From Vibrio chagasii (GTDB lineage Bacteria > Pseudomonadota > Gammaproteobacteria > Enterobacterales > Vibrionaceae), in assembly GCA_041879415.1 (NCBI GenBank), contig CP090851.1:62001-126000 (forward strand): 64,000 nucleotides of DNA, read 5' to 3'. The notes beneath the pieces were generated by a model that saw only the letters and a program-made list of their open reading frames with translations, was not told the DNA's origin and ran no database searches. A program made the translations under genes and the position numbers. Of this stretch, positions 1 to 9,949 are shown piece after piece. Position 1 is the first letter of the stretch. Each line of letters starts with the position of its first letter.

Positions 1-1386
1 GATGTTGGCGGTCACGCTCAAGGTACTTTGTCTTACACAACCAGCCCTGTCCACAACTCAGATACTTGGGTTGATCTGGCTAAGCGTCTAGAAGACCTAG
101 GTTGTCATTCATTATGTATCAAAGATATGTCAGGTTTATTAAAGCCTTACGAAGCTGAAGAGTTAATTACACGCATCAAAGCGTCGTGTGACGTTCCTCT
201 AGCACTGCATAGCCACGCGACAACGGGTCTTTCTACAGCAACAGCCGTTAAAGCAGTTGAAGCGGGTATCGATATTCTAGATACCGCTATCTCTTCAATG
301 AGCTGTACTTACGGTCACACACCAACAGAAACGGTTGTGGCGATGCTAGAAGGTACTGAGCGTGATACTAATCTTAAGCTGGATCAGATTGAGCCAATCG
401 CTTCTTACTTCCGTGATGTTCGTAAAAAGTACGCGAAATGGGAAGGCCAACTAAAAGGCGTTGATTCTCGTATCTTGATTGCTCAGGTTCCTGGCGGCAT
501 GTTGACTAACATGGAAGGCCAGTTAAAAGAGCAAGGCGCTGCAGATCGTATGGATGAGGTGCTTGAAGAGATCCCACGCGTACGTAAAGAGCTTGGCTAC
601 ATTCCTTTGGTAACGCCAACTTCTCAAATCGTTGGTACTCAAGCGGTTATTAACGTACTAACGGGTGAGCGCTACAAGAGCATCACTAAAGAAACAGCAG
701 GTCTATTGAAAGGCGAATACGGTCAAGCTCCAGCTGAAGTGGATGCGGAACTGCAAGCTAAAGTATTGGATGGTGCGGAAGCGATCACTTGTCGCCCTGC
801 AGATCTGCTGAAGTCTGAAATGGATGAGCTAACGACTGATTTGCTAGAAAAAGCAAAAGCAGAAGGTATCTCTCTAGCGGAAGATACGGTAGATGATGTA
901 CTGACTTACGCACTGTTCCCACAAGTGGGTCTTAAGTTCCTTAAGAACCGTCGTAATCCTGAAGCATTTGAACCAGCGCCAACAGCAGAAGCAGCGGCTC
1001 CTGTGGCAGCGGCGGCACCCGCTCCTGTATCTGGTGGTATCGAGAGCTACAGCGTGAAGGTGGATGGTCAAGTTTATGATGTAGAAGTTGGCCCACAAGG
1101 TGAACTGACATCAGTAGCACCATCAGCAAAACCAGCTCAAGCGGCACAAGCTGCGCCTGTAGCGGCATCTGACGCTGAAGCGGTTCCTGCTCCTCTTGCG
1201 GGTAACATCTTTAAAGTGAATGTTCAGGCTGGCGCTGAAGTGGCTGAAGGCGACGTTCTGCTTATTCTAGAAGCGATGAAGATGGAAACGGAAGTTCGTG
1301 CTGCTCGTGGTGGTATCGTTCAAGAACTGAATGTTAAAGAAGGCGATGCAGTTACTGTAGGCGCTCCACTACTAAGCCTAGCGTAA
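1..1386 (+). CDS. oadA: Oxaloacetate decarboxylase alpha subunit, 5' partial
   Basis: The frame is open from base 1, so the N-terminal part of the gene lies outside the window; 461 residues are visible. The protein is the biotin-carrying carboxyltransferase subunit of the Na+-translocating oxaloacetate decarboxylase, which turns oxaloacetate into pyruvate and passes the carboxyl group to biotin. The visible part has the end of the carboxyltransferase barrel (motif [13 protein letters not shown]), the conserved carboxylase domain, an Ala/Pro-rich hinge near bases 970-1185, and a C-terminal biotinyl domain. The biotin lysine is in EAMKMETE (codon 1279-1281). oadB follows after 9 bp, which fits an oadGAB operon with oadG to the left. 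Pyruvate carboxylase subunit B is the nearest alternative, but the oadB neighbour decides the call. Confidence 0.96.
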   Translation, partial: DVGGHAQGTLSYTTSPVHNSDTWVDLAKRLEDLGCHSLCIKDMSGLLKPYEAEELITRIKASCDVPLALHSHATTGLSTATAVKAVEAGIDILDTAISSMSCTYGHTPTETVVAMLEGTERDTNLKLDQIEPIASYFRDVRKKYAKWEGQLKGVDSRILIAQVPGGMLTNMEGQLKEQGAADRMDEVLEEIPRVRKELGYIPLVTPTSQIVGTQAVINVLTGERYKSITKETAGLLKGEYGQAPAEVDAELQAKVLDGAEAITCRPADLLKSEMDELTTDLLEKAKAEGISLAEDTVDDVLTYALFPQVGLKFLKNRRNPEAFEPAPTAEAAAPVAAAAPAPVSGGIESYSVKVDGQVYDVEVGPQGELTSVAPSAKPAQAAQAAPVAASDAEAVPAPLAGNIFKVNVQAGAEVAEGDVLLILEAMKMETEVRAARGGIVQELNVKEGDAVTVGAPLLSLA

Positions 1387-1395
1387 GGGAGTACC

Positions 1396-2526
1396 ATGGA
1401 AGGATTGATGACCTTATGGTCTGAAACAGGGATTGCTAACTTCGAGTTCGGCCAGATCTGTATGATGCTGGTCGGTTGCTTGCTGTTGTTTTTGGCAATC
1501 CGCAAAGGATTTGAACCTTTACTGCTGCTACCTATTGGTTTTGGTGCTGTATTGGCTAATATCCCAAATGCTGGATTTACTGATCCGGGCGGTTTGCTGT
1601 ATTACGTCTACTACATTGGTATCGAAACGGGCATTTTCCCACTGCTGATCTTTATGGGTGTGGGCGCGATGACGGATTTTGGTGCGTTGATCGCTAACCC
1701 TAAAACCTTGTGGTTAGGTGCAGCTGCTCAGTTTGGTATTTTCGCAACACTATTTGGTGCGATCTTGCTGAACTACATTCCAGGCATGGAATTTACCATG
1801 GCAGATGCTTCTTCAATCGCAATCATTGGTGGTGCAGATGGTCCAACCGCTATCTTCTTAGCGAGTAAGCTCTCTCCTGATCTGTTAGGTGCGATTGCCG
1901 TAGCTGCATACAGCTACATGGCTTTAGTGCCTATTATTCAGCCGCCAATCATGAAGGCGTTAACGTCTCCAGAAGAGCGCAAAATTAAGATGGCTCAGCT
2001 TCGTCACGTAAGTAAAGGTGAGAAGATCCTTTTCCCACTTGCAGTATTATTGATGACGATTTTGTTCCTACCTTCAGCAACTCCACTGGTTGGTATGTTC
2101 TGTTTAGGTAACTTAATGCGTGAAGCAGGCGTAGTTGACCGTCTATCTAAGACTGCACAAAACGAACTGATCAACGTTGTGACCATCTTCCTTGGCTTGG
2201 GCGTAGGTTCTAAGCTTCAAGCAGATACCTTCTTGAACTTAGAAACGCTAGGTATTCTTGGTTTAGGTGCGGTGGCGTTCAGTATCGGTACAGCAGGTGG
2301 TGTGTTGATGGCGAAGCTATTAAACCGTTTCTCGAAAGAGGACATCAACCCACTGATCGGTGCTGCTGGTGTATCAGCGGTTCCAATGGCGGCTCGTGTT
2401 GTGAACAAGGTTGGTCTTGAGGCGAACCCTCAGAACTTCTTGTTGATGCACGCAATGGGGCCGAACGTAGCAGGTGTACTAGGTAGTGCGGTTGCGGCTG
2501 GTATTCTATTAGCGCTCGTCGGCTAA
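1396..2526 (+). CDS. oadB: Oxaloacetate decarboxylase beta subunit (Na+ pump)
   Basis: A 376-residue, very hydrophobic inner-membrane protein that decarboxylates carboxybiotin on OadA and couples this to Na+ export. The family signature [10 protein letters not shown] is at residues 145-154; its Asp148 corresponds to the Na+/proton-handling aspartate of the family. Several membrane segments are visible across the whole length. It is shorter than the roughly 430-residue Klebsiella form, but the shorter form is usual for a subset of OadB proteins, and both ends look intact. The start ATG follows a GGGAG ribosome binding site right after the oadA stop, so the two are translated together. A terminator follows at 2616-2644. 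Confidence 0.96.
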   Translation: MEGLMTLWSETGIANFEFGQICMMLVGCLLLFLAIRKGFEPLLLLPIGFGAVLANIPNAGFTDPGGLLYYVYYIGIETGIFPLLIFMGVGAMTDFGALIANPKTLWLGAAAQFGIFATLFGAILLNYIPGMEFTMADASSIAIIGGADGPTAIFLASKLSPDLLGAIAVAAYSYMALVPIIQPPIMKALTSPEERKIKMAQLRHVSKGEKILFPLAVLLMTILFLPSATPLVGMFCLGNLMREAGVVDRLSKTAQNELINVVTIFLGLGVGSKLQADTFLNLETLGILGLGAVAFSIGTAGGVLMAKLLNRFSKEDINPLIGAAGVSAVPMAARVVNKVGLEANPQNFLLMHAMGPNVAGVLGSAVAAGILLALVG

Positions 2527-2615
2527 TGGATAGCTAGGTCATGTATCGTTACGTTAATTGGTCGTCAATTTACGAATGAGCGGTTAACTTAGCCTTATTA
2601 AATGGTTTATAGTCG

Positions 2616-2644
2616 AAGGGATGCTTGTGCATCCCTTTCTTTTA
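2616..2644 (+). terminator. Rho-independent terminator of oad operon
   Basis: A hairpin with arms AAGGGATGC and GCATCCCTT around a TTGT loop is followed by the T-rich run CTTTTATT. It lies 90 bp after the oadB stop and before the next gene. Confidence 0.85.
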
Positions 2645-2679
2645 TTCGTTAGGTTTTAACTAATTAGGGACGTGTTTAA

Positions 2680-3633
2680 ATGGAAAATAGACAGATAGCG
2701 ATTACCGAGTTTGGTGGGGTGGAAAACCTTGTACTTCAAACCAGTGCAATACCAGAGCCTAAAGCGGGCGAAGTAGTGGTTAAGGTCTCTTTTTCCGGCG
2801 TCAATCCGATAGATGTTAAAACTCGTGCAGGGCTCGGTTGGGCGGCTGCACAAAACAAAGATAACCTACCTTGGGTACCAGGCTACGATATTGCGGGGCA
2901 AGTGGTTACGCTAGGCGAACAGGCTGAGCGCTTTACTGTTGGTGATAATGTGGCGGGCTTTATCGGCTTCCCATTGCAAGGCGGGGGCTACAGTCAATAT
3001 GTGTGTGTACCTGAAACTGCGCTGAGCATCATTCCTAACTCTGTAACGTTGGAAGCGGCAGCGGCTCTCCCTCTAGCTAGCCAAACGGCGGCACAAGCGC
3101 TCAATAAAGCGGAAGTGAAAGAGGGTGATCGCGTACTTATCTTAGCGGGTGCGGGCGGCGTTGGACACATTGCCGTTCAAATTGCCGTTGCAGCCAAAGC
3201 TGAGGTTTACACCACTTGTAGTGAAGCAAACCTAGATTACCTAGCAACGCTAGGTGCCCATGCTATTAACTATAAATTTGCTCCAGCGTCTGAACGAGTG
3301 TCGGATGTCGACGTGCTGATTGATTTGGTAGGTGGCGATACGGCGCTTGATGCGTTGAAGTGCTTGAAGGATGGCGCAAGAGTGGTTACCGTTCCGACCC
3401 TATCGGCAGAGTTAATCTGCGAGAAGGCAAAACTTTTAGGTTTCACAGCATCAGGTATGTTGGTGGAACCTAACCCAGAGCAAATGGATACCATGCTTTA
3501 TATGGTGAGTGTTGGATTGCTAAAAACAGAAATTCAAGGTATTTACCCGCTGGAAGAGGCACAGTCGGCTCATCTGCAGGTAGAAACCGGACACACCAGA
3601 GGCAAGGTACTGCTTAAGATGCAAGAAGGTTAA
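2680..3633 (+). CDS. NADP-dependent quinone oxidoreductase-like MDR protein
   Basis: A 317-residue zinc-independent medium-chain dehydrogenase/reductase of the quinone oxidoreductase (QOR) type. The N-terminal GroES-like half has the family sequence VSFSGVNPIDVKTRAG. The Rossmann half carries the nucleotide-binding motif AGAGGVGHIAVQIA near residues 154-167. The cysteines of the structural zinc lobe of alcohol dehydrogenases are absent, so it is not a zinc ADH. It probably reduces quinones or enones with NADPH in the cytoplasm; the real substrate cannot be read from sequence. It stands alone between the oad terminator and a closely spaced DedA-type gene (6 bp gap), with which it may be co-transcribed. 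Confidence 0.85.
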   Translation: MENRQIAITEFGGVENLVLQTSAIPEPKAGEVVVKVSFSGVNPIDVKTRAGLGWAAAQNKDNLPWVPGYDIAGQVVTLGEQAERFTVGDNVAGFIGFPLQGGGYSQYVCVPETALSIIPNSVTLEAAAALPLASQTAAQALNKAEVKEGDRVLILAGAGGVGHIAVQIAVAAKAEVYTTCSEANLDYLATLGAHAINYKFAPASERVSDVDVLIDLVGGDTALDALKCLKDGARVVTVPTLSAELICEKAKLLGFTASGMLVEPNPEQMDTMLYMVSVGLLKTEIQGIYPLEEAQSAHLQVETGHTRGKVLLKMQEG

Positions 3634-3639
3634 TATGCA

Positions 3640-4101
3640 GTGCTAGAGTTCTTTAATTCTCTTTTCGAAAATATAGCGCTGTGGTTCTCTGATTCAGCGC
3701 TATGGGTCTTATTTATCAGTGGCTTCTTGAGTGCCACCTTGTTGCCCGGGGGCTCTGAAGCGAGCCTTGTCGCAGCATTGAGCTTAGATCAATTCTCAAC
3801 ATCGTCGATCATTCTGATAGCGACACTCGGTAACACCTTAGGTGGCCTCACCAACTATTGGATTGGTTTGTGGTTGCCTAATCGAACTCAATCAGAAAAG
3901 CATGGTCATAAGGCTATGACTTGGCTAAGCCGTTATGGTTACTGGACTTTACTATTCAGTTGGTTGCCCGTTATCGGTGATCCTTTGTGTCTAGCTGCTG
4001 GTTGGCTGAGAATGAAATTCATCCCTAGCGTTATCTTGATTGCGATTGGCAAAGCTGTTCGCTATAGCTTACTTGCTGCTATCTATTTCGGTTTTTTCTA
4101 A
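3640..4101 (+). CDS. YqaA-type DedA/SNARE-associated family membrane protein
   Basis: A short (153-residue) integral membrane protein of the VTT/DedA superfamily, YqaA branch. It has the early hydrophobic helix, the polar re-entrant stretch SATLLPGGSEASLVAAL typical of the family, and the motif GLTNYWIGLWLP followed by a C-terminal helix. DedA relatives act in lipid carrier recycling and membrane homeostasis; the role of YqaA itself is not established. The start is GTG at 3640, because the ATG just upstream (3635) is out of frame and stops at once. It lies 6 bp after the oxidoreductase stop, and the protease gene starts 9 bp later. Confidence 0.8.
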   Translation: MLEFFNSLFENIALWFSDSALWVLFISGFLSATLLPGGSEASLVAALSLDQFSTSSIILIATLGNTLGGLTNYWIGLWLPNRTQSEKHGHKAMTWLSRYGYWTLLFSWLPVIGDPLCLAAGWLRMKFIPSVILIAIGKAVRYSLLAAIYFGFF

Positions 4102-4110
4102 GGAGAACCT

Positions 4111-6969
4111 ATGAAAAAGGTTTTACTTGGTACATTTTCTCTTGTCGCCATTGCCGGCTGTTCTTACAATGTACCTAGCTCAACATCCTTCTTTTCCTCA
4201 TTACCAGAAGGTGTCACTCTTTTAGAAGAGGTTAAGCCCTCTAAAGATAAAGTGGTGATCCCTTACACTAAATATCAATTGGATAATGGCTTAACCGTTA
4301 TTCTTTCTCCTGATGATTCCGATCCATTGGTGCATGTGGATGTGACTTACCATGTCGGTTCTGCACGTGAAGAGATAGGCAAGTCAGGCTTTGCGCATTT
4401 CTTCGAGCATATGATGTTCCAAGGTTCTGAGAATGTTGGCGATCAGCAGCACTTCAAGATCATTACAGAAGCGGGTGGTTCGTTAAACGGTACCACTAAC
4501 CGCGATCGTACTAACTACTTTGAGACGGTTCCCTCAAACCAGCTTGAGAAAATGTTGTGGTTAGAATCAGATCGAATGGGCTTCTTATTAGATGCGGTTT
4601 CTCAGAAGAAATTCGAAGTACAAAGAGGCACGGTTAAAAACGAACGTGCTCAAAGCTATGAAAACCGTCCTTATGGTCTGATGTGGGAGCGAATGGGTGA
4701 AGCGCTTTACCCTGAAGGACACCCATATTCATGGCAACCAATTGGCTATGTCGAAGATCTCGACCGCGTCGATGTGAATGACCTCAAGGCATTCTTCCTG
4801 CGTTGGTACGGCCCAAATAATGCGGTACTGACAATCGGTGGTGATATCGATGTCGACGATACGCTTGAGTGGGTTAATAAATACTTTGGTCCGATTCCGA
4901 AAGGTCCAGAGGTTGAGCCTGCTGAGAAACAACCTGCGGTACTGACGGAAGATAAGTACATCACCCTAGAAGATAACATTCGTCAGCCAATGGTACTGGT
5001 TGGTTGGCCGACGACTTATCGCGGTGAAGAGACCCAAGCGTCACTGAATGCACTGTCTAACGTTTTAGGTTCCGGTACTAACAGTTACCTTTACCAAAAC
5101 TTAGTGAAGACACAAAAAGCAGTAAGTGCAGGCTCATTCCATGATTGTGCTGAGTTGGCATGTACCATGTATGTTTATGCGATGGGTAACTCTGGTAAAA
5201 AAGGTGACTTAACGGCTCTCAACAAAGAGTTAATGGATACCTTAGATAAGTTCTCGAAAGAGGGTGTTCAACAAGAGCGCCTAGACCAGATTACCGGAAT
5301 GGCCGAAGCGGATGCGGTTTTTGCACTGCAAAGTGTTAAGGGTAAAGTGTCGCAATTGGCATCTAACCAAACTTTCTATGGTCAGCCTGACCGTATAGAG
5401 TCTCAGCTGGATCAAATCCGTGCCGTCACACCTGAAAGCGTGAGCAAGGCCTACCAAGATTTCATCGAAGGTAAGCATAAGGTGACTTTGAGTGTGGTTC
5501 CGAAAAAACAGCTTGATTTAGCCGTTCGAGAAGCAACATTTACCACGCCACCACGTACTTTGCCTGATTACAGTAAAGTAACGGAAGACCAGTTGAATTT
5601 CAGAAGAGCAACGGACACCTTTGATCGCAGTGTGATGCCTGAGGTGACCTTTGGTGTCGAAGCGACAATGCCAGAGCTGTATCGCATGCACTTTGCAAAT
5701 GGTACTGATTTGATTGGTACTGAAACCAGCGAAACGCCAACGGTACAAATGCAAATCCAACTGCCTGCAGGTGAGCGTTATGTGCGTAAAGGACAAGAGG
5801 GCTTAGCAAACCTAACTGCCGCTCTGATGGAAGAAGGCTCTACTAAGCGAACGGTTGAAGAGCTACAGGCGACCCTAGATAAGTTGGGTAGCAGCGTGAG
5901 CATCAGTGCTGGTAGCTACACCACAGATATTTCAATTTCTACGCTAGAGAAAAACCTTCCTCAAACCTTAGCGATCGTGCAAGAAGTTTTACTTGAGCCT
6001 AAGTTCGATGAGCAAGATTTCGAACGCGTTAAGAAACAGATGCTAGAAGGGGTGGTATACCAGCATCAACAACCAAGCTGGATGGCATCTCAAGCAACCC
6101 GTGAAGTGCTGTTTGGCGACAGTATTTTTGCTCGTGCAAGTGATGGTACTAAAGACTCTCTAGAATCGTTAACTCTGGACGATGTAAAACAGTTTTACAG
6201 TCAACACTATACTCCAGAGGGAGCTAATATTGTTATTGTAGGGGACATCTCGAAGAAAGAGGTTGGAAAGCAGCTACAATTCTTTGAGAAGTGGCAAGGC
6301 GAGGCGGCACCGTTGACACGCCCACAGATCGTCAAAGACCTGACTGAGCAGCGTTTATATTTAGTTGATAAGCCAGGTGCGCCTCAAAGTATCGTTCGTT
6401 TAGTTCGTAAAGGTCTGCCTTTTGATGCTACGGGTGAGTTGTACAAGAGCCAATTGGCTAACTTTAACCTAGCGGGTAACTTTAATAGCCGTATCAACCA
6501 GAACCTACGCGAAGACAAAGCATACACTTATGGTGCGAGCGGTTACTTTGCCAGTACTCGTGAAACGGGCGCGGTAGTATTTAGCGCACAGGTAAGAGCT
6601 AACGCGACAGTGCCATCGATTCAAGAGTTTATTAATGAACTGAATGAGTTTAGCCAAAGTGGATTAACTGACGAAGAGGTGAAATTTATGCGCCTTGCCG
6701 TCGGTCAACAAGATGCACTCAAATACGAAACACCAAGTCAGAAAGCTGGATTGTTGAGTAATATTGTTGCATTGAGCCTTGATGAAGATTACCTACAACA
6801 GCGTAATCAGATAGTTGAGACGGTCTCAAAAGAGACATTGAATGAACTATCGAAAAAATGGTTCGACCCGAATGATTATCAAATAATTGTGGTTGGTGAT
6901 GCGGCTTCGCTTCGCCCGCAATTAGAAAAGTTAGATATTCCAATAGAAGAGCTTGAAATCATTCGTTAG
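4111..6969 (+). CDS. M16 family zinc metalloprotease, lipoprotein
   Basis: A 952-residue two-repeat insulinase/pitrilysin-type peptidase. The lipoprotein signal ends with the lipobox AIAGC (Cys17), so the mature protein should be membrane-anchored outside the inner membrane. The inverted zinc motif HFFEH is at residues 96-100, with the third zinc ligand at Glu178 in VKNERA. The first M16 half is therefore catalytic. The second half (from about residue 520) lacks HxxEH and is the usual inactive partner that closes the substrate chamber. The R/Y pair used in substrate binding by the family appears in the second half around REDKAYTYG. It probably degrades peptides in the periplasm. ATG start with AAGGAG ribosome binding site 5 bp upstream. 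Confidence 0.92.
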   Translation: MKKVLLGTFSLVAIAGCSYNVPSSTSFFSSLPEGVTLLEEVKPSKDKVVIPYTKYQLDNGLTVILSPDDSDPLVHVDVTYHVGSAREEIGKSGFAHFFEHMMFQGSENVGDQQHFKIITEAGGSLNGTTNRDRTNYFETVPSNQLEKMLWLESDRMGFLLDAVSQKKFEVQRGTVKNERAQSYENRPYGLMWERMGEALYPEGHPYSWQPIGYVEDLDRVDVNDLKAFFLRWYGPNNAVLTIGGDIDVDDTLEWVNKYFGPIPKGPEVEPAEKQPAVLTEDKYITLEDNIRQPMVLVGWPTTYRGEETQASLNALSNVLGSGTNSYLYQNLVKTQKAVSAGSFHDCAELACTMYVYAMGNSGKKGDLTALNKELMDTLDKFSKEGVQQERLDQITGMAEADAVFALQSVKGKVSQLASNQTFYGQPDRIESQLDQIRAVTPESVSKAYQDFIEGKHKVTLSVVPKKQLDLAVREATFTTPPRTLPDYSKVTEDQLNFRRATDTFDRSVMPEVTFGVEATMPELYRMHFANGTDLIGTETSETPTVQMQIQLPAGERYVRKGQEGLANLTAALMEEGSTKRTVEELQATLDKLGSSVSISAGSYTTDISISTLEKNLPQTLAIVQEVLLEPKFDEQDFERVKKQMLEGVVYQHQQPSWMASQATREVLFGDSIFARASDGTKDSLESLTLDDVKQFYSQHYTPEGANIVIVGDISKKEVGKQLQFFEKWQGEAAPLTRPQIVKDLTEQRLYLVDKPGAPQSIVRLVRKGLPFDATGELYKSQLANFNLAGNFNSRINQNLREDKAYTYGASGYFASTRETGAVVFSAQVRANATVPSIQEFINELNEFSQSGLTDEEVKFMRLAVGQQDALKYETPSQKAGLLSNIVALSLDEDYLQQRNQIVETVSKETLNELSKKWFDPNDYQIIVVGDAASLRPQLEKLDIPIEELEIIR

Positions 6970-7068
6970 AGTACACATTAAAGGGGGAGGGAAGAGACTC
7001 TACTTTTCTCCTCCAACCTAATTTATGATAGTTCTAATCAGAACGATATAAGATAAGTGAACTGAATT

Positions 7069-8637
7069 TTGACTGATTTTGCTGCGCGACTAAAGCAAGT
7101 TGCAACCAACCCTAAGACCTTCTCTCAATTTGGTCGTGGCGTTGAAAGGGAAACATTACGCTACACGGAAGATGGGCACCTTGCTACTGGGCCGCACCCT
7201 AAGGCCTTAGGATCTGCGTTGATGAACGAGTGGGTAACGACTGATTTCTCTGAGTCGCTACTGGAATTTATCACACCTGTTTCAAATGACGTTCCTACTC
7301 TTTTGAATCAGTTGTCTGATATTCATCATTTCACACAAACCAAGTTAGACGGTGAAAAACTGTGGCCGCTCTCTATGCCTTGTTATGTTGGTAGCGAAGA
7401 CTACATTCAGCTTGCGCAATACGGCACATCTAACAACGGTAAGATGAAAACGTTATATCGTGAGGGCCTAAAACGCCGTTACGGTAGCTTGATGCAGATT
7501 ATCTCTGGTGTTCACTTTAACTTTTCTTTCCCTGAAAGCTTCTGGGATAGCTTGTTTGGTGAACAAACAGAACAAGAGCGTAGTGACGCAAAATCAGATG
7601 CTTACTTCGGTTTGATCCGTAACTACTACCGTTTTGGTTGGTTAATCCCATATTTCTTCGGTGCTTCGCCAGCATTGTGTTCATCTTTCATCAAAGGAAG
7701 AGAAACGAACCTACCTTTTGAAAAGGTTGGCGAGACACTGTATCTACCAAAAGCAACAGCGCTTCGTCTGAGTGATCTTGGTTACACTAACAGTGCGCAA
7801 AGCGTATTGAAGATTGGCTTTAACAGCCTAGAGCAGTACCTTGAAGGCTTGAATCAAGCGATTCGTACTCCATCAGAAGAGTTTGCTGAAATTGGCGTTA
7901 AGGTTGATGGCGAATATCGTCAGCTTAATAGCAACGTACTACAAATTGAGAATGAGCTTTACGCACCTATCCGTCCTAAGCGTGTGGCTAAGAGTGGTGA
8001 GAAACCATCTGAAGCGCTGGCTCGTGGCGGTGTTGAGTACATCGAGGTTCGCTCTCTAGACGTAAACCCATTCAGCTCAATCGGTATCACTGAGCAACAA
8101 GTTCGCTTCTTAGATCTATTCCTAACTTGGAGTGTTCTAACTGATTCTGCTGAGATGGATAACTGTGAGCTTGAATGTTGGCGCGATAACTGGAACAAGG
8201 TGATCCTAGAAGGTCGTCAAGTCGGTCTAGAGCTGCAAATTGGTTGTCACGGTGAGCGCTTATCTCTGCAAGATTGGGCGAAGCGCGTGTTCAAAGATCT
8301 ACGCTCAATTGCTGAGATGATGGATGCTGAACAAGGCGGTCAAGCTTACCAAGAAACCTGCGATACGCTTGAAGCTTGGATTGATAACCCAGAGCTAACC
8401 ATTTCTGGCCAATTGCTAGATGAGACTAAAAAACTAGGTGGCTTAGGTAAAGTTGGCTGTGCGCTAGGTAAAACGTACGCACAACAGCACAAAGCACACC
8501 AATACAAAGTGTATTCAGCTGAGCTGATGGAAGCAGAGGTTCAACGCTCTGTGATTGCTCAGCAACAAAGTGAAGAAGCGAGCACTCAAGATTTTGACAG
8601 CTTCTTAGCGGATTATTTTTCGTATTTAAAAGCATAG
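7069..8637 (+). CDS. gshA: Glutamate-cysteine ligase
   Basis: The 522-residue enzyme joins glutamate to cysteine using ATP, the first and rate-limiting step of glutathione synthesis. It aligns over its full length with the gamma-proteobacterial GshA family: N-terminal [10 protein letters not shown] (ATP/Mg-binding glutamates), [11 protein letters not shown] in the middle, and [12 protein letters not shown] near residues 325-336. The start is TTG at 7069; E. coli gshA also uses TTG, and no ATG is available near the conserved N-terminus. It stands 99 bp after the protease gene. The next two genes follow closely (7 and 24 bp gaps), so gshA, the lipoprotein and luxS may share a transcript. Confidence 0.97.
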   Translation: MTDFAARLKQVATNPKTFSQFGRGVERETLRYTEDGHLATGPHPKALGSALMNEWVTTDFSESLLEFITPVSNDVPTLLNQLSDIHHFTQTKLDGEKLWPLSMPCYVGSEDYIQLAQYGTSNNGKMKTLYREGLKRRYGSLMQIISGVHFNFSFPESFWDSLFGEQTEQERSDAKSDAYFGLIRNYYRFGWLIPYFFGASPALCSSFIKGRETNLPFEKVGETLYLPKATALRLSDLGYTNSAQSVLKIGFNSLEQYLEGLNQAIRTPSEEFAEIGVKVDGEYRQLNSNVLQIENELYAPIRPKRVAKSGEKPSEALARGGVEYIEVRSLDVNPFSSIGITEQQVRFLDLFLTWSVLTDSAEMDNCELECWRDNWNKVILEGRQVGLELQIGCHGERLSLQDWAKRVFKDLRSIAEMMDAEQGGQAYQETCDTLEAWIDNPELTISGQLLDETKKLGGLGKVGCALGKTYAQQHKAHQYKVYSAELMEAEVQRSVIAQQQSEEASTQDFDSFLADYFSYLKA

Positions 8638-8644
8638 CGAGACG

Positions 8645-9298
8645 TTGGTGGAAAGGAAGCAAGCCTTATTAGGTAAGCCTACTCGTGCGAGTAGTAAATG
8701 GTTACCAGTAGTCACTGTCGGTGTTGTCTCTAGCCTTTTGGTTGGTTGTGCAACACCACCGCCGAAACAGCAAGATAACCTATGTAGCATCTTCAGAGAG
8801 CATCCATCATGGTACGAAGATGCCTTAGATATGCAAGAAGAGTGGGGTACTCCCATCAACGTAGCGATGGCTTTTGTAAAACAAGAGAGTAGCTTTCGTC
8901 ATGATGCGCGCCCACCAAAAGATTACATCCTTGGGTTTATTCCTTGGGGCCGCGTAAGCAGCGCTTATGGTTATGCTCAAGCTCAGGACCCAGCTTGGGA
9001 AGACTTCCAAAAAGCGACCAATAATGGCGGTTCAAGAACCAACTTTGATGATGCGCTGATGTTTATAGGCTGGTACACCAGCGAAACGCGTCGTCAACTC
9101 GGTATCTCGCTGTGGGACCCATATAACCAGTACTTGGCTTACCATGAAGGCCGCGGTGGTTATAAGCGTAAATCGTATAACAGCAAACCATCTTTAATTA
9201 AGGTGGCTCGTAAAGTCGAACAGCAAGCAAAAGATTATGGCTGGCAACTGAAACAGTGCCGCAAAGAACTAGAAGACAATCGAAGTTGGTTTTTCTAA
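8645..9298 (+). CDS. Transglycosylase SLT-like lipoprotein
   Basis: A 217-residue predicted lipoprotein. The signal sequence ends in LLVGC (Cys35) and is followed by a Pro-rich linker. The mature part resembles the lysozyme-like SLT fold: Glu81 in AFVKQESSFRHDA sits where the catalytic glutamate of lytic transglycosylases lies, followed by SAYGYAQAQ (the GYAQ-type motif) and a late NQYLAYHEGRGGY (the AYHEG motif). It probably cleaves peptidoglycan glycan strands from the inner face of the outer membrane. It is not one of the classical MltA-F proteins that I recognise. Start TTG 8645, with GTG 8648 as alternative; both follow weak sites. It sits between gshA and luxS. Confidence 0.8.
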   Translation: MVERKQALLGKPTRASSKWLPVVTVGVVSSLLVGCATPPPKQQDNLCSIFREHPSWYEDALDMQEEWGTPINVAMAFVKQESSFRHDARPPKDYILGFIPWGRVSSAYGYAQAQDPAWEDFQKATNNGGSRTNFDDALMFIGWYTSETRRQLGISLWDPYNQYLAYHEGRGGYKRKSYNSKPSLIKVARKVEQQAKDYGWQLKQCRKELEDNRSWFF

Positions 9299-9322
9299 AG
9301 CCAACCGTCACGGAGAATAGCA

Positions 9323-9841
9323 ATGCCTTTATTAGATAGTTTTACTGTAGATCACACTCGTATGAACGCACCGGCAGTTCGTGTTGCGAAAACAATGCAA
9401 ACTCCAAAAGGAGATACCATCACGGTATTTGACCTGCGTTTTACGGCACCAAACAAAGATATCCTATCTGAGAAAGGTATCCACACTCTAGAGCACCTAT
9501 ACGCTGGTTTCATGCGTGCTCAACTGAACGGTTCAGACGTAGAGATCATCGATATTTCTCCTATGGGCTGTCGTACTGGTTTCTACATGAGCCTGATCGG
9601 TACACCTTCAGAGCTGCAAGTTGCTGATGCTTGGTTAGCGGCAATGCAAGACGTGCTAAAAGTTGAGAGCCAGAACAAGATCCCTGAGTTGAACGAATAC
9701 CAATGTGGTACTGCGGCAATGCACTCTTTAGATGAAGCGAAAGAGATCGCGAATGCCATCATCACTGCTGGTATCTCAGTAAACAAGAACGACGAGCTAG
9801 CGCTGCCAGAGTCGATGCTTAAAGAGCTTAAAGTCGATTAA
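9323..9841 (+). CDS. luxS: S-ribosylhomocysteine lyase (AI-2 synthase)
   Basis: The 172-residue cytoplasmic metalloenzyme splits S-ribosylhomocysteine into homocysteine and DPD, the precursor of the quorum-sensing signal AI-2. All active-site residues are visible: metal ligands His54, His58 (HTLEH) and Cys128 (EYQCGT), the general base Glu57, and catalytic Cys83 (MGCRTGF). Length is normal. A good GGAG site precedes the ATG. It lies 24 bp after the transglycosylase-like gene and ends before a very strong bidirectional terminator. The LuxR master regulator, at the far end of the quorum-sensing pathway, is also in this window at 32.2 kb. Confidence 0.99.
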   Translation: MPLLDSFTVDHTRMNAPAVRVAKTMQTPKGDTITVFDLRFTAPNKDILSEKGIHTLEHLYAGFMRAQLNGSDVEIIDISPMGCRTGFYMSLIGTPSELQVADAWLAAMQDVLKVESQNKIPELNEYQCGTAAMHSLDEAKEIANAIITAGISVNKNDELALPESMLKELKVD

Positions 9842-9865
9842 TCATTTGAGTTGATTCTCGATGAG

Positions 9866-9914
9866 TAAGATATCAAAAGGCCCGGTTCATTGAACCGGGC
9901 CTTTTGATATCTTA
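9866..9914. terminator. Long bidirectional terminator between luxS and corC-type gene
   Basis: Two perfectly complementary 24-base arms (9866-9889 and 9891-9914) flank a single base; the core is GGCCCGGTTC / GAACCGGGCC. Runs of A and T on either side of the GC core allow termination in both directions, as expected between convergent genes. The arms are longer than those of any other terminator in the window. Confidence 0.92.
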
Positions 9915-9949
9915 CTTAGCAGGTCAATAGCGAGTACTATCTGAACCTG

